From NCBI GenBank assembly GCA_900317755.1, contig ONHZ01000066.1, forward strand, positions 26,379 through 90,378: a stretch of 64,000 nt of DNA. The letters run 5' to 3'. The position numbers and the translations under genes are program-made. Source of the stretch: an uncultured Lachnospiraceae bacterium. Lineage in GTDB: Bacteria; Bacillota; Clostridia; Lachnospirales; Lachnospiraceae. Below are positions 55,271-63,827 of this stretch, piece after piece. The stretch's first letter is position 1, and every line of letters begins with the position of its first letter. The notes beneath the pieces are model-generated. The model ran no database searches. It was not told where the DNA came from and worked only from the letters and a program-made list of their open reading frames with translations.

Positions 55271-55335
55271 TCTCGAGCGAAATAACAATATGTACAGCAT
55301 AATAACTAAGATGTACATTTTTTTGCGACGTGAGT
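55271..55335. repeat. Inverted repeat between recA and recX
   Basis: Inner arms ATGTACA (55290-55296) and TGTACAT (55312-55318) are perfect. The outer parts, CTCGAGCGAAAT and TTTTGCGACGTGAG, are partly complementary. Its two ends closely match those of the element between def and fmt. Confidence 0.6.
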
Positions 55336-55404
55336 ATTACAGTTATTTGTTGATTATGAGAGCTGTATATATTGTTATGTAGTGAGTTTAATAATTATTT
55401 TTAT

Positions 55405-55998
55405 ATGCGAATCGAAGAGATAAAGGTTTTAGGCAAGACCGGCCGTGTCAGAGTGACTCTGGATGACGGCACGGTCTTTCCTTTATACAAAGGAGAACTT
55501 AATAGATATCATCTTATGGAAGGCGACGAGCTTTCTGAAGATGCGTACAATCATATTGTCGAAGAGACTCTGCTTGAGCGTGCAAAGAATCGTGCTGCAT
55601 ATTTACTGCAGAAATCTGACCGTACAGAAAGTAATCTCCGTCAAAAGCTGAAAGAAGGCTATTATCCTGACAACGTGATCGACAGGACTATTAGCATGCT
55701 GAAGGAATATGGTTATGTTGACGACCTTGAATATGCAAAGAGCTACATCAGGACATATGAAGCTTCAAAGAGCAGGAAAGTCATCTCAATGAAGCTCATG
55801 GAGAAGGGTGTGAAGAAAGAGACAATCGAGGAAGCCTTTGAGTCAGAGTATCATACTGACGAGACAGAAATCATCAAAAATCTTCTTGAAAAACGGCATT
55901 ATTCTAAAGAAACTGCCGACAGGAAAGAGCGCGAGAAGACGATTCGGTATTTGCTTGGTAGAGGATTCTCATACGATTCATTTTCGGATTACATTTAA
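55405..55998 (+). CDS. recX: Regulatory protein RecX
   Basis: RecX binds RecA filaments and limits their activity. The product has 197 residues. After an N-terminal strand region (MRIEEIKVLGKTGRVRVTLDDG, i.e. MRIEEIKV to TLDDG) come three-helix repeats: RAAYLLQKSDRTESNLRQKL, DNVIDRTISMLKEYGYVDDLEYA (DNVIDRT to DLEYA) and RKVISMKLMEKGV, ending with a third repeat (YLLGRGFSYDSFSDYI). ATG at 55405 gives the family start; the ribosome binding site is poor. The palindromic element separates it from recA, so coupling to SOS may be partial. Confidence 0.88.
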   Translation: MRIEEIKVLGKTGRVRVTLDDGTVFPLYKGELNRYHLMEGDELSEDAYNHIVEETLLERAKNRAAYLLQKSDRTESNLRQKLKEGYYPDNVIDRTISMLKEYGYVDDLEYAKSYIRTYEASKSRKVISMKLMEKGVKKETIEEAFESEYHTDETEIIKNLLEKRHYSKETADRKEREKTIRYLLGRGFSYDSFSDYI

Positions 55999-56050
55999 AT
56001 GCGCTTGAGCGATTTAACGCAACAAAGTGTTTACAATCATAAAACATTTC

Positions 56051-56079
56051 TTGACTTATGTTCACAAAAAAGATACAAT
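56051..56079 (+). promoter_or_regulatory. Promoter of rny
   Basis: TTGACT at 56051-56056 and TACAAT at 56074-56079 are spaced by 17 bases. Confidence 0.7.
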
Positions 56080-56154
56080 TATTTTGTTGTGATTTTATAG
56101 GATATTTCCCGATTTTTATATAATCACGATTGAATTTAATAAGGAGGTGCTCCT

Positions 56155-57702
56155 GTGATTGGAACGATTATTGCATGTGCTGTCACTGCAGTAGTAGCTG
56201 TTCTGATTTCTCTTGCCCTCTCGAATTCTTATCATCGAAAAAAAGACGAACAGACCATTGGTTCTGCTGAAGAAGAAGCTAGAAAAATTACTGACAAAGC
56301 CGTAAAGGAAGGCGAAGACAGGAAGAGAGAGATGCTTCTCGAGGCAAAGGAAGAAGCCTTAAAGACCAAGAATGAAATCGATCAAGAAGTCAGAGAGCGA
56401 AGGGCAGAAGTGCAGAAGTCCGAAGCCCGCGTCATGCAGAAGGAAGAGAATCTCGACCGGAAGCTAGAAAATGCGGACAAGCGTGAGGCTGCACTGGTTG
56501 CTAAAGAAGAGAAACTCACAAAGCAGCGTGCTGAAGTTGACAAGCTTTCAAAAAAGCGTGTCCAGGAACTCGAGCGAATCTCTGGATTAACCAGCGAACA
56601 GGCAAAAGATTTCTTACTGAAGACTTTAGAAGAAGATGTCAAGCTTGATGAGGCGAAAATCATCAAGGAAGCTGAGACAGAGGCAAAGGAAACTGCAGAC
56701 AAGAAGGCAAAAGAAATTCTTGTAAATGCTATTCAGCGATGCAGCGTAGATCATGTTGCAGAGTCTACGATTTCTGTTGTACAGCTTCCAAGCGACGACA
56801 TGAAGGGGCGTATCATTGGTCGTGAGGGACGAAATATCCGTACCCTTGAGACACTGACAGGCGTTGAGCTTATTATTGATGATACTCCTGAGGCAGTTGT
56901 GCTTTCAGCCTTCGATCCCGTGAGGAGAGAGGTTGCACGTCTTGCTCTCGAAAAGCTTATCATAGATGGCCGTATTCATCCAGCCCGCATTGAGGAAATG
57001 GTTGAAAAGGCTAAAAAAGAAGTTGACAATTCCATCCGTGAAGCCGGTGAGAATGCAGTTCTCGAGGTTGGCGTACACGGACTGAATCCAGAAGAGGTAA
57101 AGCTCCTCGGCCGTATGAAGTATCGTACTTCCTATGGACAGAATGCTCTGAAGCATTCGATTGAGGTTGCTGAGCTTTGTGGTCTCCTTGCCGGAGAAGT
57201 TGGAGAAGATGTACGTATTGCTAAGCGAGCAGGTCTTCTTCATGATATTGGTAAGGCAGTTGACCACGAAAGAGAGGGCTCACATATTGAGCTCGGAGTT
57301 GAGATCTGCAAGAAATTTAAAGAGTCACCGGTCATCATAAATGCAGTAGCTTCGCATCATGGCGACTGCGAGCCGGAATCTCTCATAGCTGTCCTTGTAC
57401 AGGCAGCAGATGCTATATCAGCTTCCAGACCGGGTGCCAGACGGGAAACACTCGATGCTTATACACAGCGTCTGCAGAAGCTCGAAGAAATTACAAACGA
57501 ATTTAAAGGTGTTGAGAAATCTTATGCTGTTCAGGCTGGTCGTGAGGTTCGCATCATGGTAATTCCTGAACAGGTCTCTGACCAGGATATGGTTATTATG
57601 GCCCGCGATATTTCAAAGCGTATCGAAGAGGAATTACAGTATCCAGGACAGATCAAAGTAAATGTCATTCGTGAATCACGTGTGACTGATTACGCAAAGT
57701 AA
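56155..57702 (+). CDS. rny: Ribonuclease Y
   Basis: A membrane-bound endoribonuclease that starts mRNA decay in Firmicutes. The product has 515 residues: one N-terminal membrane helix (about 2-24), a long coiled coil rich in Glu, Lys and Arg (about 30-185), a KH domain ([15 protein letters not shown]), and an HD domain with the catalytic [12 protein letters not shown] and [11 protein letters not shown]. Start is GTG at 56155, 5 bases after the strong AAGGAGGTG. It has its own promoter and terminator. Frequent neighbour recA supports the identity. Confidence 0.96.
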   Translation: MIGTIIACAVTAVVAVLISLALSNSYHRKKDEQTIGSAEEEARKITDKAVKEGEDRKREMLLEAKEEALKTKNEIDQEVRERRAEVQKSEARVMQKEENLDRKLENADKREAALVAKEEKLTKQRAEVDKLSKKRVQELERISGLTSEQAKDFLLKTLEEDVKLDEAKIIKEAETEAKETADKKAKEILVNAIQRCSVDHVAESTISVVQLPSDDMKGRIIGREGRNIRTLETLTGVELIIDDTPEAVVLSAFDPVRREVARLALEKLIIDGRIHPARIEEMVEKAKKEVDNSIREAGENAVLEVGVHGLNPEEVKLLGRMKYRTSYGQNALKHSIEVAELCGLLAGEVGEDVRIAKRAGLLHDIGKAVDHEREGSHIELGVEICKKFKESPVIINAVASHHGDCEPESLIAVLVQAADAISASRPGARRETLDAYTQRLQKLEEITNEFKGVEKSYAVQAGREVRIMVIPEQVSDQDMVIMARDISKRIEEELQYPGQIKVNVIRESRVTDYAK

Positions 57703-57706
57703 AACA

Positions 57707-57740
57707 AAGGGACTGTGAATTTTCACAGTCCCTTTTCTAT
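57707..57740 (+). terminator. Terminator of rny
   Basis: AAGGGACTGTGAA and TTCACAGTCCCTT are perfectly complementary around a 2-base gap, followed by TTCTAT. Confidence 0.85.
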
Positions 57741-57862
57741 ATATGGTGCAGTTTACCGCATTTTGCATTCCTAATGCCGCACGCCTGCAATATTCGAGGA
57801 TTTATTGCTCCGAGTAAACTGTGACATATTTTGCGAAATGTGGCATGAACTGTGATGTAAAA

Positions 57863-57886
57863 CAAAAAGAACCCCTTCGGGTCCTT
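57863..57886 (-). terminator. Terminator of the tRNA operon
   Basis: Read on the minus strand, AAGGACCC-GAA-GGGGTTCTT is followed by TTTG, 6 bases after the tRNA-Lys. Confidence 0.75.
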
Positions 57887-57891
57887 GAGTG

Positions 57892-57964
57892 TGAGACAAG
57901 CGGGAATCGAACCCGCGACAACTTGATTAAAAGTCAAGTGCTCTACCGACTGAGCTATTGTCCC
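57892..57964 (-). tRNA. tRNA-Lys (TTT)
   Basis: On the minus strand, GGGACAA pairs with TTGTCTC (one G-T pair). The anticodon loop CTTTTAA gives TTT, and the T-arm is GCGGGTTCGATTCCCGC. 73 bases; last gene of the five-tRNA operon. Confidence 0.95.
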
Positions 57965-58002
57965 AAAGATTGTCAGAGCAGAGGACTGCCTGAGCGGCTT
58001 AT

Positions 58003-58074
58003 CTGGGCCGGTCAGATTCGAACTGACGAATGCAGGAATCAAAATCCTGTGCCTTACCGCTTGGCGACGGCCCA
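58003..58074 (-). tRNA. tRNA-Gln (TTG)
   Basis: TGGGCCG pairs with CGGCCCA. The anticodon loop TTTTGAT between CAGGA and TCCTG gives TTG. The D-arm GCCAAGCGGTAAGGC is typical of tRNA-Gln. 72 bases. Confidence 0.95.
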
Positions 58075-58176
58075 TCAAGAAATCTACTTGCCGATAATAG
58101 CATTTCCTGCTTTTCGCCGTCAATAGTACCGGCAGTATAAAGCTCGCAAACCTTCGCCTGCTTGCTATAAAGAAAG

Positions 58177-58250
58177 GGTGGGTGAAGGGACTCGAACCCT
58201 CGATCTCCAGAGCCACAATCTGGCGCGCTAGCCAACTGCGCCACACCCAC
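58177..58250 (-). tRNA. tRNA-His (GTG)
   Basis: GTGGGTG pairs with CACCCAC, and the anticodon loop TTGTGGC gives GTG. Base 58251 supplies the extra G at position -1, opposite C73, the identity element of tRNA-His. Confidence 0.95.
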
Positions 58251-58267
58251 CATATTACGGATATAAC

Positions 58268-58341
<74 letters not shown>

Positions 58342-58347
58342 ATAAAT

Positions 58348-58418
58348 AGCGGGTGATGGGAATCGAACCCACGTATCTAGCTTGGAAGGCTAGTGTTCTA
58401 CCATTGAACTACACCCGC
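58348..58418 (-). tRNA. tRNA-Gly (TCC)
   Basis: GCGGGTG pairs with CACCCGC. The anticodon loop CTTCCAA between CTAGC and GCTAG gives TCC. It is the first gene of the minus-strand tRNA operon. 71 bases. Confidence 0.95.
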
Positions 58419-58462
58419 ACATGATGTATTCTTAATACTGTTTTTTGCGAAACGCAAGTAGT

Positions 58463-58491
58463 ATTATATGCAAATGACTTTCTCATGTCAA
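58463..58491 (-). promoter_or_regulatory. Promoter of the tRNA operon
   Basis: On the minus strand, TTGACA (58486-58491) and TATAAT (58463-58468) have a 17-base spacer, a perfect consensus, 45 bases before tRNA-Gly. Confidence 0.88.
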
Positions 58492-58561
58492 GCAAAATTT
58501 TGTTATTTGCAAAATTATATTATTTGGCATTATTAATAGAAAAATATGAAAGCGTGAAGCT

Positions 58562-59904
58562 TTGAAAAAAGATCATACAGAAAAAGAAGAAAATAAAGAT
58601 CAGAAGGAACAGAAAGAGAAAAAGGAAAGTTTTTTAAGAGGCATAAAAATAAAGAAGCACAGAATACCGAGCAGACGGCAAAGGTTGAGAGAAGAAATAT
58701 TGTGAATTCCGTCTCTGGCACGGGAAAGATTATTTCCCAGAATTCAAATGATGCCTCTGTGCCTGCTGATTTTGGGCTGGTAGTTGAATCAGTAGATGTT
58801 GCAGTAGGTGATGTAGTAGGGGAAGGTCAGGTACTTTGCAAACTTGATGCTTCTTCATATGAGAATGAGATCAAGGATTTAAATAGTCAGATTGCGTCCC
58901 TGGAGAAGGATAAAAAGACGAGGCATGATAATTACAACCAGAACAAGCAGAATATGGAGAATCTTCAGAATTCGGGCAGTGTTGTGACTGAGGAAGAGGT
59001 TCTCTTAGCCCAGCAGCTTTATACGGATACGCAGACGATATTGAATGAAAAGCAGGAACAGCTGAAAAATTATCTTTCACAGGATGGCGCATCGGAAACT
59101 GATGAAAATGCTGTGAAGCTTGCGCAGGATATCGCCTCCATACAGGCAGATCTGGAGGTAAGGAAAAATGATTATGATGCAAAGCAGGCTGCATTTAATG
59201 CTGTTGGTGGTACAGAGCAGTACTTGAGCAGTCTTTCTGAAGATTCACTTTCAAGCTACGATACTTCTGTAAATGCTGCTATTAATACGATACAAAGGCA
59301 GGTAAATTCTCTTCAGGAAAGGGTAGATGCAGCAACGATAACAGCGAAGAGTGCTGGAACTGTCACAGAAATTAATGTGACACAGGGGCAGACTTATCTT
59401 GGCGGTACGGCTGTGATGGTGGAGGATACCGACCATTTCTATGTTGAGGCTACAGTTTCAGAATATGATATACCAGATGTACAGAAAGGGATGAAGGCTG
59501 TAGTGAAGACAGATGCGACGAGAGATGATGAGCTTACGGGAACTGTGACTTTTGTTTCGCCAAAGGCAGATGCCAGTCAGAACAGCCTTTTTGACATGAA
59601 TTCTATGCTTTCAAATTCTTCGTTTTCATCACTTTCCTCACTTACCTCTACTTCTTCAAGTGATAATGCTACATTTTCTATTACGATTACGCTTGATGAT
59701 GAAAATGACAGGCTGCGTCTCGGCATGAATGCCTCAGTGAGTATTGTGACTGACCAATCTGAAAATACACTGTCTGTGCCTTATGAGGCTGTATATACGG
59801 ATGAAAATGGTTCGAATTATGTTTTTCTTCAGAAGACAAAGAAGGATGAAAACGGCAAAAAGTTAAATTATTCTGAAAAGGTGCCGGATCTGTCTATGAA
59901 ATGA
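58562..59904 (+). pseudogene. Broken HlyD-type efflux adaptor
   Basis: The main frame from GTG 58702 encodes an adaptor core of about 400 residues: a lipoyl-like half (VADFGLVVESVDVAVGD-type), a long coiled coil with many Gln/Glu/Lys, a second half (ITAKSAGTVTEINVTQGQ), and a beta barrel. Homology-like sequence continues upstream (TAKVERRNIVNSVSGTGK) to a stop at 58594. A second frame from TTG 58562 (KKDHTEKEENKDQKEQKEKK) reaches the same point, so one base seems lost in the T-run at 58630-58635. No membrane anchor remains, and the C-terminus is replaced by an unrelated end at 59904. Confidence 0.8.
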
Positions 59905-60475
59905 TGCAGTCTCTAGGTGCGAATGATATTTTCATCATGGTGCGTTCACGTTCAGCAGATGATGAGCTTTCGGCGGATGATATTGCATCCCTGAATACAG
60001 ACGGGCTCACGTTTGGAACTAAGGAATCTACCAAGATGCAGGATAGCGATTACATTTCTGCAGATATGATTCATGAACTGGCAGCTACCTTCAAGGATGA
60101 AAATAAAGATCCTTGCAGGACAGATGCTCTCTGAATCCGATTTCGATGAAGGCAGGATGAGCTGTCTTCTTTCAAAGGCTACAGCCATCTCACTTTTCGG
60201 TACCGATTATAAAAAGGCAGTAGGCCAGACAATGTATCAGTCATTACTTACGGAACAATGCTTTCACTTTTTTATCAGTTGCTACGGATGGTGACGATCG
60301 CTATAGCAATAATCGCGGGAATAGCCCTTGTCGTAGGCGGAATAGGTGTTATGAACATTATGCTTGTCTCCGTGACAGAGCGGACAAGGGAAATCGGCAC
60401 GAGGAAGGCACTTGGGGCGACGGATGAGGCGATACGGTCACAGTTTCTTAAAATCAGAAAAAATCCCATACAAAA
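59901..60475 (+). pseudogene. Remnant of a MacB-type ABC transporter permease
   Basis: Three short pieces in changing frames match one permease in order. The first is SLGANDIFIM with an extracytoplasmic stretch (59901-60110), then AGQMLSESDFDEGRMSCLLSKAT-type sequence in another frame (about 60105-60245). The third is the C-terminal core back in the first frame: [20 protein letters not shown] and [18 protein letters not shown] (60300-60440). The first and last membrane helices and the whole ATPase gene are missing. The remnant directly follows the broken adaptor, so an entire efflux operon has been deleted down to fragments. Confidence 0.85.
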
Positions 60476-60487
60476 TTCAATAAAATG

Positions 60488-60516
60488 TTTACATCTTGCG
60501 AAAAAAATAATAAAAT
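60488..60516 (+). promoter_or_regulatory. Promoter of aroF
   Basis: TTTACA at 60488-60493 and TAAAAT at 60511-60516 are spaced by 17 bases, downstream of the permease remnant. Confidence 0.6.
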
Positions 60517-60538
60517 AATAACGTTGCGCTAAAATTGT

Positions 60539-60577
60539 CAGTCAGGTACTGCGGCGAAACAGCGGTCCGCCTGCTGA
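60539..60577 (+). promoter_or_regulatory. Hairpin in the aroF leader
   Basis: TCAG/CTGA, AGG/CCT and GCGG/CCGC form an interrupted stem between promoter and ribosome binding site. There is no T-run, so it is not a terminator; its role is unknown. Confidence 0.45.
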
Positions 60578-60607
60578 TTAAAATAATTTCAAAGGAGAAA
60601 TAGATTC

Positions 60608-61639
60608 ATGAGTTTCAAATACATCAGGGAACTTCCTACACCTGAGGAGATTAAGAAGGAGTATCCACTTGGAAATGAGCTTACAAGGGTGAAGCTTGAA
60701 AGAGACAAGGAAATTGCAAATGTAATTACAGGAAAGGATGACAGATTCTTAGTTATCATAGGTCCCTGTTCGGCAGATAATGAAGATGCTGTTATAGAAT
60801 ATATTAATAAGCTTGCAGTCGTAAATGATAAGGTAAAGGACAAGGTTCTGATCGTTCCGAGAATCTATACAAATAAGCCTCGTACAACAGGCGAGGGCTA
60901 CAAGGGTATCGCTTCACAGCCGGACCCTACAAAGGCTCCGGACATGGTTGAGGGCATTATTGCAATGCGTCACATGCAGATTCGTGCCATTCGTGAGACA
61001 GGTCTTTCAGCTGCAGATGAGATGCTTTATCCTGAGAACTGGCCTTATGTTGAGGACCTTCTTTCTTATGTCGCAATCGGTGCCCGTTCAGTAGAAGATC
61101 AGCACCACAGGCTTACGGTTTCAGGCTTTGATGTAGCGAGCGGAATGAAGAATCCTACCAGTGGCGATTTCTCAGTCATGCTGAATTCCGTATATGCTGC
61201 CCAGCACCCACATCATTTTTCCTTCGCTGGATATGAAGTAGAGACGAGCGGAAATCCTCTTGCCCATACGATTCTTCGTGGTGCTGTTTCAAAGCATGGC
61301 AATACCACTCAGAATTATCATTATGAAGACATTATCCGGCTTAAGGAAATGTACGAGAAGATGGACATCGTAAATCCTGCCACAATCGTCGATGCGAACC
61401 ATTCAAATTCCGGCAAGCAGTTCAAGCAGCAGATTCGTATCGTAAAGGAAGTCCTTCACAACAGAAACGTTTCTCCATGCATACGAAGCCTCGTTAAGGG
61501 TGTCATGATTGAGAGCTACTTAGTCGAGGGCAATCAGAAGATTTCTGACCACCAGACATACGGACAGTCGATTACAGATGCCTGCCTTGGCTGGGACGAT
61601 ACAGAGAAGCTTCTTTACGATATTGCTGAAAGCTGTTGA
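60608..61639 (+). CDS. aroF: DAHP synthase (class I, AroF/G/H type)
   Basis: The first step of the shikimate pathway joins PEP and erythrose 4-phosphate. The product has 343 residues: IGPCSADNEDA, PRIYTNKPRTTGEGYKG, GARSVEDQHHRL, PTSGDFSVMLNSV, ILRGAV, DANHSNSGK (metal binding) and GVMIESYLVEGNQ. The N-terminal extension (RELPTPEEIKKEYPL) is the allosteric element of this type, so feedback by an aromatic amino acid is expected. It is linked to aroE downstream, with one unrelated gene between. Confidence 0.95.
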   Translation: MSFKYIRELPTPEEIKKEYPLGNELTRVKLERDKEIANVITGKDDRFLVIIGPCSADNEDAVIEYINKLAVVNDKVKDKVLIVPRIYTNKPRTTGEGYKGIASQPDPTKAPDMVEGIIAMRHMQIRAIRETGLSAADEMLYPENWPYVEDLLSYVAIGARSVEDQHHRLTVSGFDVASGMKNPTSGDFSVMLNSVYAAQHPHHFSFAGYEVETSGNPLAHTILRGAVSKHGNTTQNYHYEDIIRLKEMYEKMDIVNPATIVDANHSNSGKQFKQQIRIVKEVLHNRNVSPCIRSLVKGVMIESYLVEGNQKISDHQTYGQSITDACLGWDDTEKLLYDIAESC

Positions 61640-61726
61640 GAATCATTCAATTTAATTTGACATCACCGCATTGCGCTTAACATCATTTATGTCAGGCCGT
61701 GCATGCGTATTTTGTGAGGGAGATAA

Positions 61727-62443
61727 ATGTCAGGAACAGGGTCGGATTTTGATCCGGAAGAATATCTGCATTCAGGTAAGGCATCTTCATCAGCCTCTGA
61801 TTATTATTCAGGCTCTGATGGAAAGTCTGATTTATCTGAGGAAGCGGAGAAGATACTTCGCATGGATTTTCAAAGCAAATCGGCGAATGTAAAAGAATAT
61901 TCAAGCAAGAGACTCATCATAATACTTGTCATTATGGCTGTCATTATGATCGTCGTGGCTATCATTTCGGATGTTTTTGTAAACAGCTACAAGAAGGAGG
62001 ATGTAAAGGTGTCTGATATTACTATTTCTTCAGAAAATTTACACAATGGTATCTGGGATACAATCATAACAAATACGGTTTATGGCCTGAATTATTCACC
62101 TGCCATCACTTTTGACAAGGTAGATGGAGCGAGCTGCTATGCCATCTATATGATTGACCCGGATGGGAACAACTGGCTTCATTGGAAGACGGTTGTTACG
62201 GATACTTCTCTTGCGTTGGGTGCTGACAAGGCAAATTATGTCGGACCTTATCCGCCATCAGGAACGCATACCTACAACGTTTATGTGTATGCATTAAAGA
62301 ATAGTGCTGATGCGGCATCTCTGCCTGGCAGCCTCGATCTGCCTCAGGCGGATGAGAAAAAAATCCGGAAAGAACTCGATAAGCAATATGGGATTATTTC
62401 ATCAGGTGAAATCAGCGGAACTTACACGAGTGGAACGAAGTAA
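61727..62443 (+). CDS. Membrane-anchored PEBP-like (YbhB family) protein
   Basis: The product has 238 residues: about 60 acidic, Ser/Asp-rich cytoplasmic residues, one membrane helix (62-84), then an extracytoplasmic domain. The domain contains the phosphatidylethanolamine-binding protein signatures in order: LNYSPAITFDKV, YMIDPDGNNWLHW (144-153) and YVGPYPPSGTHTYNVYVYAL (171-190). The ligand-pocket Asp and His are kept. Usual bacterial PEBPs are soluble or periplasmic without this anchor. ATG 61727 has GAGGGAGA just before it. Its place between aroF and aroE is unexplained; no function is assigned. Confidence 0.78.
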   Translation: MSGTGSDFDPEEYLHSGKASSSASDYYSGSDGKSDLSEEAEKILRMDFQSKSANVKEYSSKRLIIILVIMAVIMIVVAIISDVFVNSYKKEDVKVSDITISSENLHNGIWDTIITNTVYGLNYSPAITFDKVDGASCYAIYMIDPDGNNWLHWKTVVTDTSLALGADKANYVGPYPPSGTHTYNVYVYALKNSADAASLPGSLDLPQADEKKIRKELDKQYGIISSGEISGTYTSGTK

Positions 62444-62479
62444 ATTTATCTTAGGGCGTAAAAGCAGAATAGTAGTGAC

Positions 62480-63364
62480 ATGATGGAAAATAATAATTTT
62501 ACAATAGAACGTATTTCAGGTTCCACCCGACTCATCTGCCTTCTCGGAAGTCCTGTAAAGCATTCTCTTTCTCCGATCATGCACAATCTTTCTTTTGCGC
62601 ATGAAGGCCTGGATTTTGTATACCTGGCATTTGATGTGAAAAGCGATGAAATAGGTGAGGCGCTTTCCTCTCTTAAGATACTGAATTTCCGCGGCTGCAA
62701 TCTTACGATGCCGCTTAAGATTTCATGTCTTCCCTATATTGATGAACTTTCAAAGGTGTCGATGCTATGCCGGGCGGTAAATACCATCACATACGAGGAT
62801 GGGAAACTGTATGGCACATCCACAGACGGGGCAGGCTTTTATGACTCACTTCTCGACCATGGCTTTGATGTAAAGGGTGAGACAGTGACGCTTTTAGGTG
62901 CAGGCGGTGCCGCAACATCCATTGCTGCAGAAATGGCAGTAAGAGGGGTGAAGCATATTGCTATTTTCCAGAGGAAGAGCGCGACATTTAAGCGGGCAGA
63001 AGAGTTTGCAGAAAGAGTGAATTCAGAAACAGACTGCCACGTTGAAGTCATAGACATGAAGGACGACGTATCGCTGAAAAAATCAATTGCTGAAAGTGCT
63101 TTGCTCTTAAATGCCACGAACGTCGGCATGGGTTCTGATGAAAATTCGCTTGTTCCGGAAAATTTTCTTAGAAAAAGCCTTATTGTTTCAGACATTATTT
63201 ATCATCCTGAAAAGACCACATTATTAAAGGAAGCGGAGAATGCCGGGTCACCATTTTTTAATGGAAAGGATATGCTTCTGTTTCAGGGGGCAAAATCTTT
63301 TGAACTTTGGACAGGCAGAAAAATGCCGGTTGAATTTATCAGAAATAAGGGCATTTTCAACTGA
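62480..63364 (+). CDS. aroE: Shikimate dehydrogenase
   Basis: It reduces 3-dehydroshikimate to shikimate with NADPH. The product has 294 residues: CLLGSPVKHSLSPIMHN, GCNLTMPLKI (catalytic Lys), AVNTITYEDGKLYGTSTDGAG, the nucleotide loop LLGAGGAATSIA and LNATNVGMG. Two adjacent ATG codons occur at 62480 and 62483; either can start. The ribosome binding site is weak, which suggests translational coupling to the gene upstream, 36 bases away. No terminator is clear after it. Confidence 0.94.
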   Translation: MMENNNFTIERISGSTRLICLLGSPVKHSLSPIMHNLSFAHEGLDFVYLAFDVKSDEIGEALSSLKILNFRGCNLTMPLKISCLPYIDELSKVSMLCRAVNTITYEDGKLYGTSTDGAGFYDSLLDHGFDVKGETVTLLGAGGAATSIAAEMAVRGVKHIAIFQRKSATFKRAEEFAERVNSETDCHVEVIDMKDDVSLKKSIAESALLLNATNVGMGSDENSLVPENFLRKSLIVSDIIYHPEKTTLLKEAENAGSPFFNGKDMLLFQGAKSFELWTGRKMPVEFIRNKGIFN

Positions 63365-63420
63365 TGAATCTCAATAGGAAAATAATTTCTTACATTAAGT
63401 TTTTTTAATTATTTCTTATC

Positions 63421-63699
63421 TTGACAAAAAACACAATTGATTTAATGTATGTTTCATACAAGGCAAGGGCGCCCGTGAGGGCAGTCCTTGCTGAGAGTTC
63501 AGATCTTTATGTTGAGAACAACTGCGTTTATTATCGTGGAAATAAAGGACCGGAGAAGGTCGGCGCCATTTACAGGCGGCTTAGCGACGAATATCTTGAC
63601 CCGCTCTGTTTCAATCCTGAGTCTGTCATTGGTGTTCCAAATCTTATGGCAGCATACAGGGCAGGAAATGTTGCAATTATTAATACACCTGGCACGTGA
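63421..63699 (+). pseudogene. Fragment of a circularly permuted ATP-grasp protein
   Basis: About 92 residues remain. The segment VGAIYRRLSDEYLDPLCF, then IGVPNLMAAYRAGNVAIINTPGT, matches the conserved middle of circularly permuted ATP-grasp proteins (RR-DD-LDP and GNV-A-N-PG). The protein stops right after this motif, where the family continues for hundreds of residues. The N-terminal 35 residues do not look like the same family. The presumed TTG start has no good ribosome binding site. It is most likely a decayed gene. Confidence 0.65.
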
Positions 63700-63827
63700 C
63701 AAGTGTCAATACGACTGCTTCAGAGGCTTTTGAAAAGAAGCAGGGCGTGTTCATTGGCTTCGGCAGTCAGACGCAGAAGGTATTTACAAAGGTCGAAGAC
63801 GTGACAGGAGAATGTAATACGAAATAA
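63696..63827 (+). pseudogene. Short trailing fragment, unidentified
   Basis: Overlapping the stop of the ATP-grasp fragment, a 43-residue frame begins GTG ACA and reads VTSVNTTASEAFEKKQGVF, then IGFGSQTQKVFTKVEDV, to a TAA at 63825-63827. It has coding-like composition but no recognisable family, and it probably is the remaining end of a deleted gene. Either frame may be a junction product. Confidence 0.35.

Noticed and set aside
57737..58246. 169-codon open frame on the minus strand across the tRNA cluster
   Set aside because: It is read through tRNA-His, tRNA-Gln and tRNA-Lys sequences and is therefore spurious.
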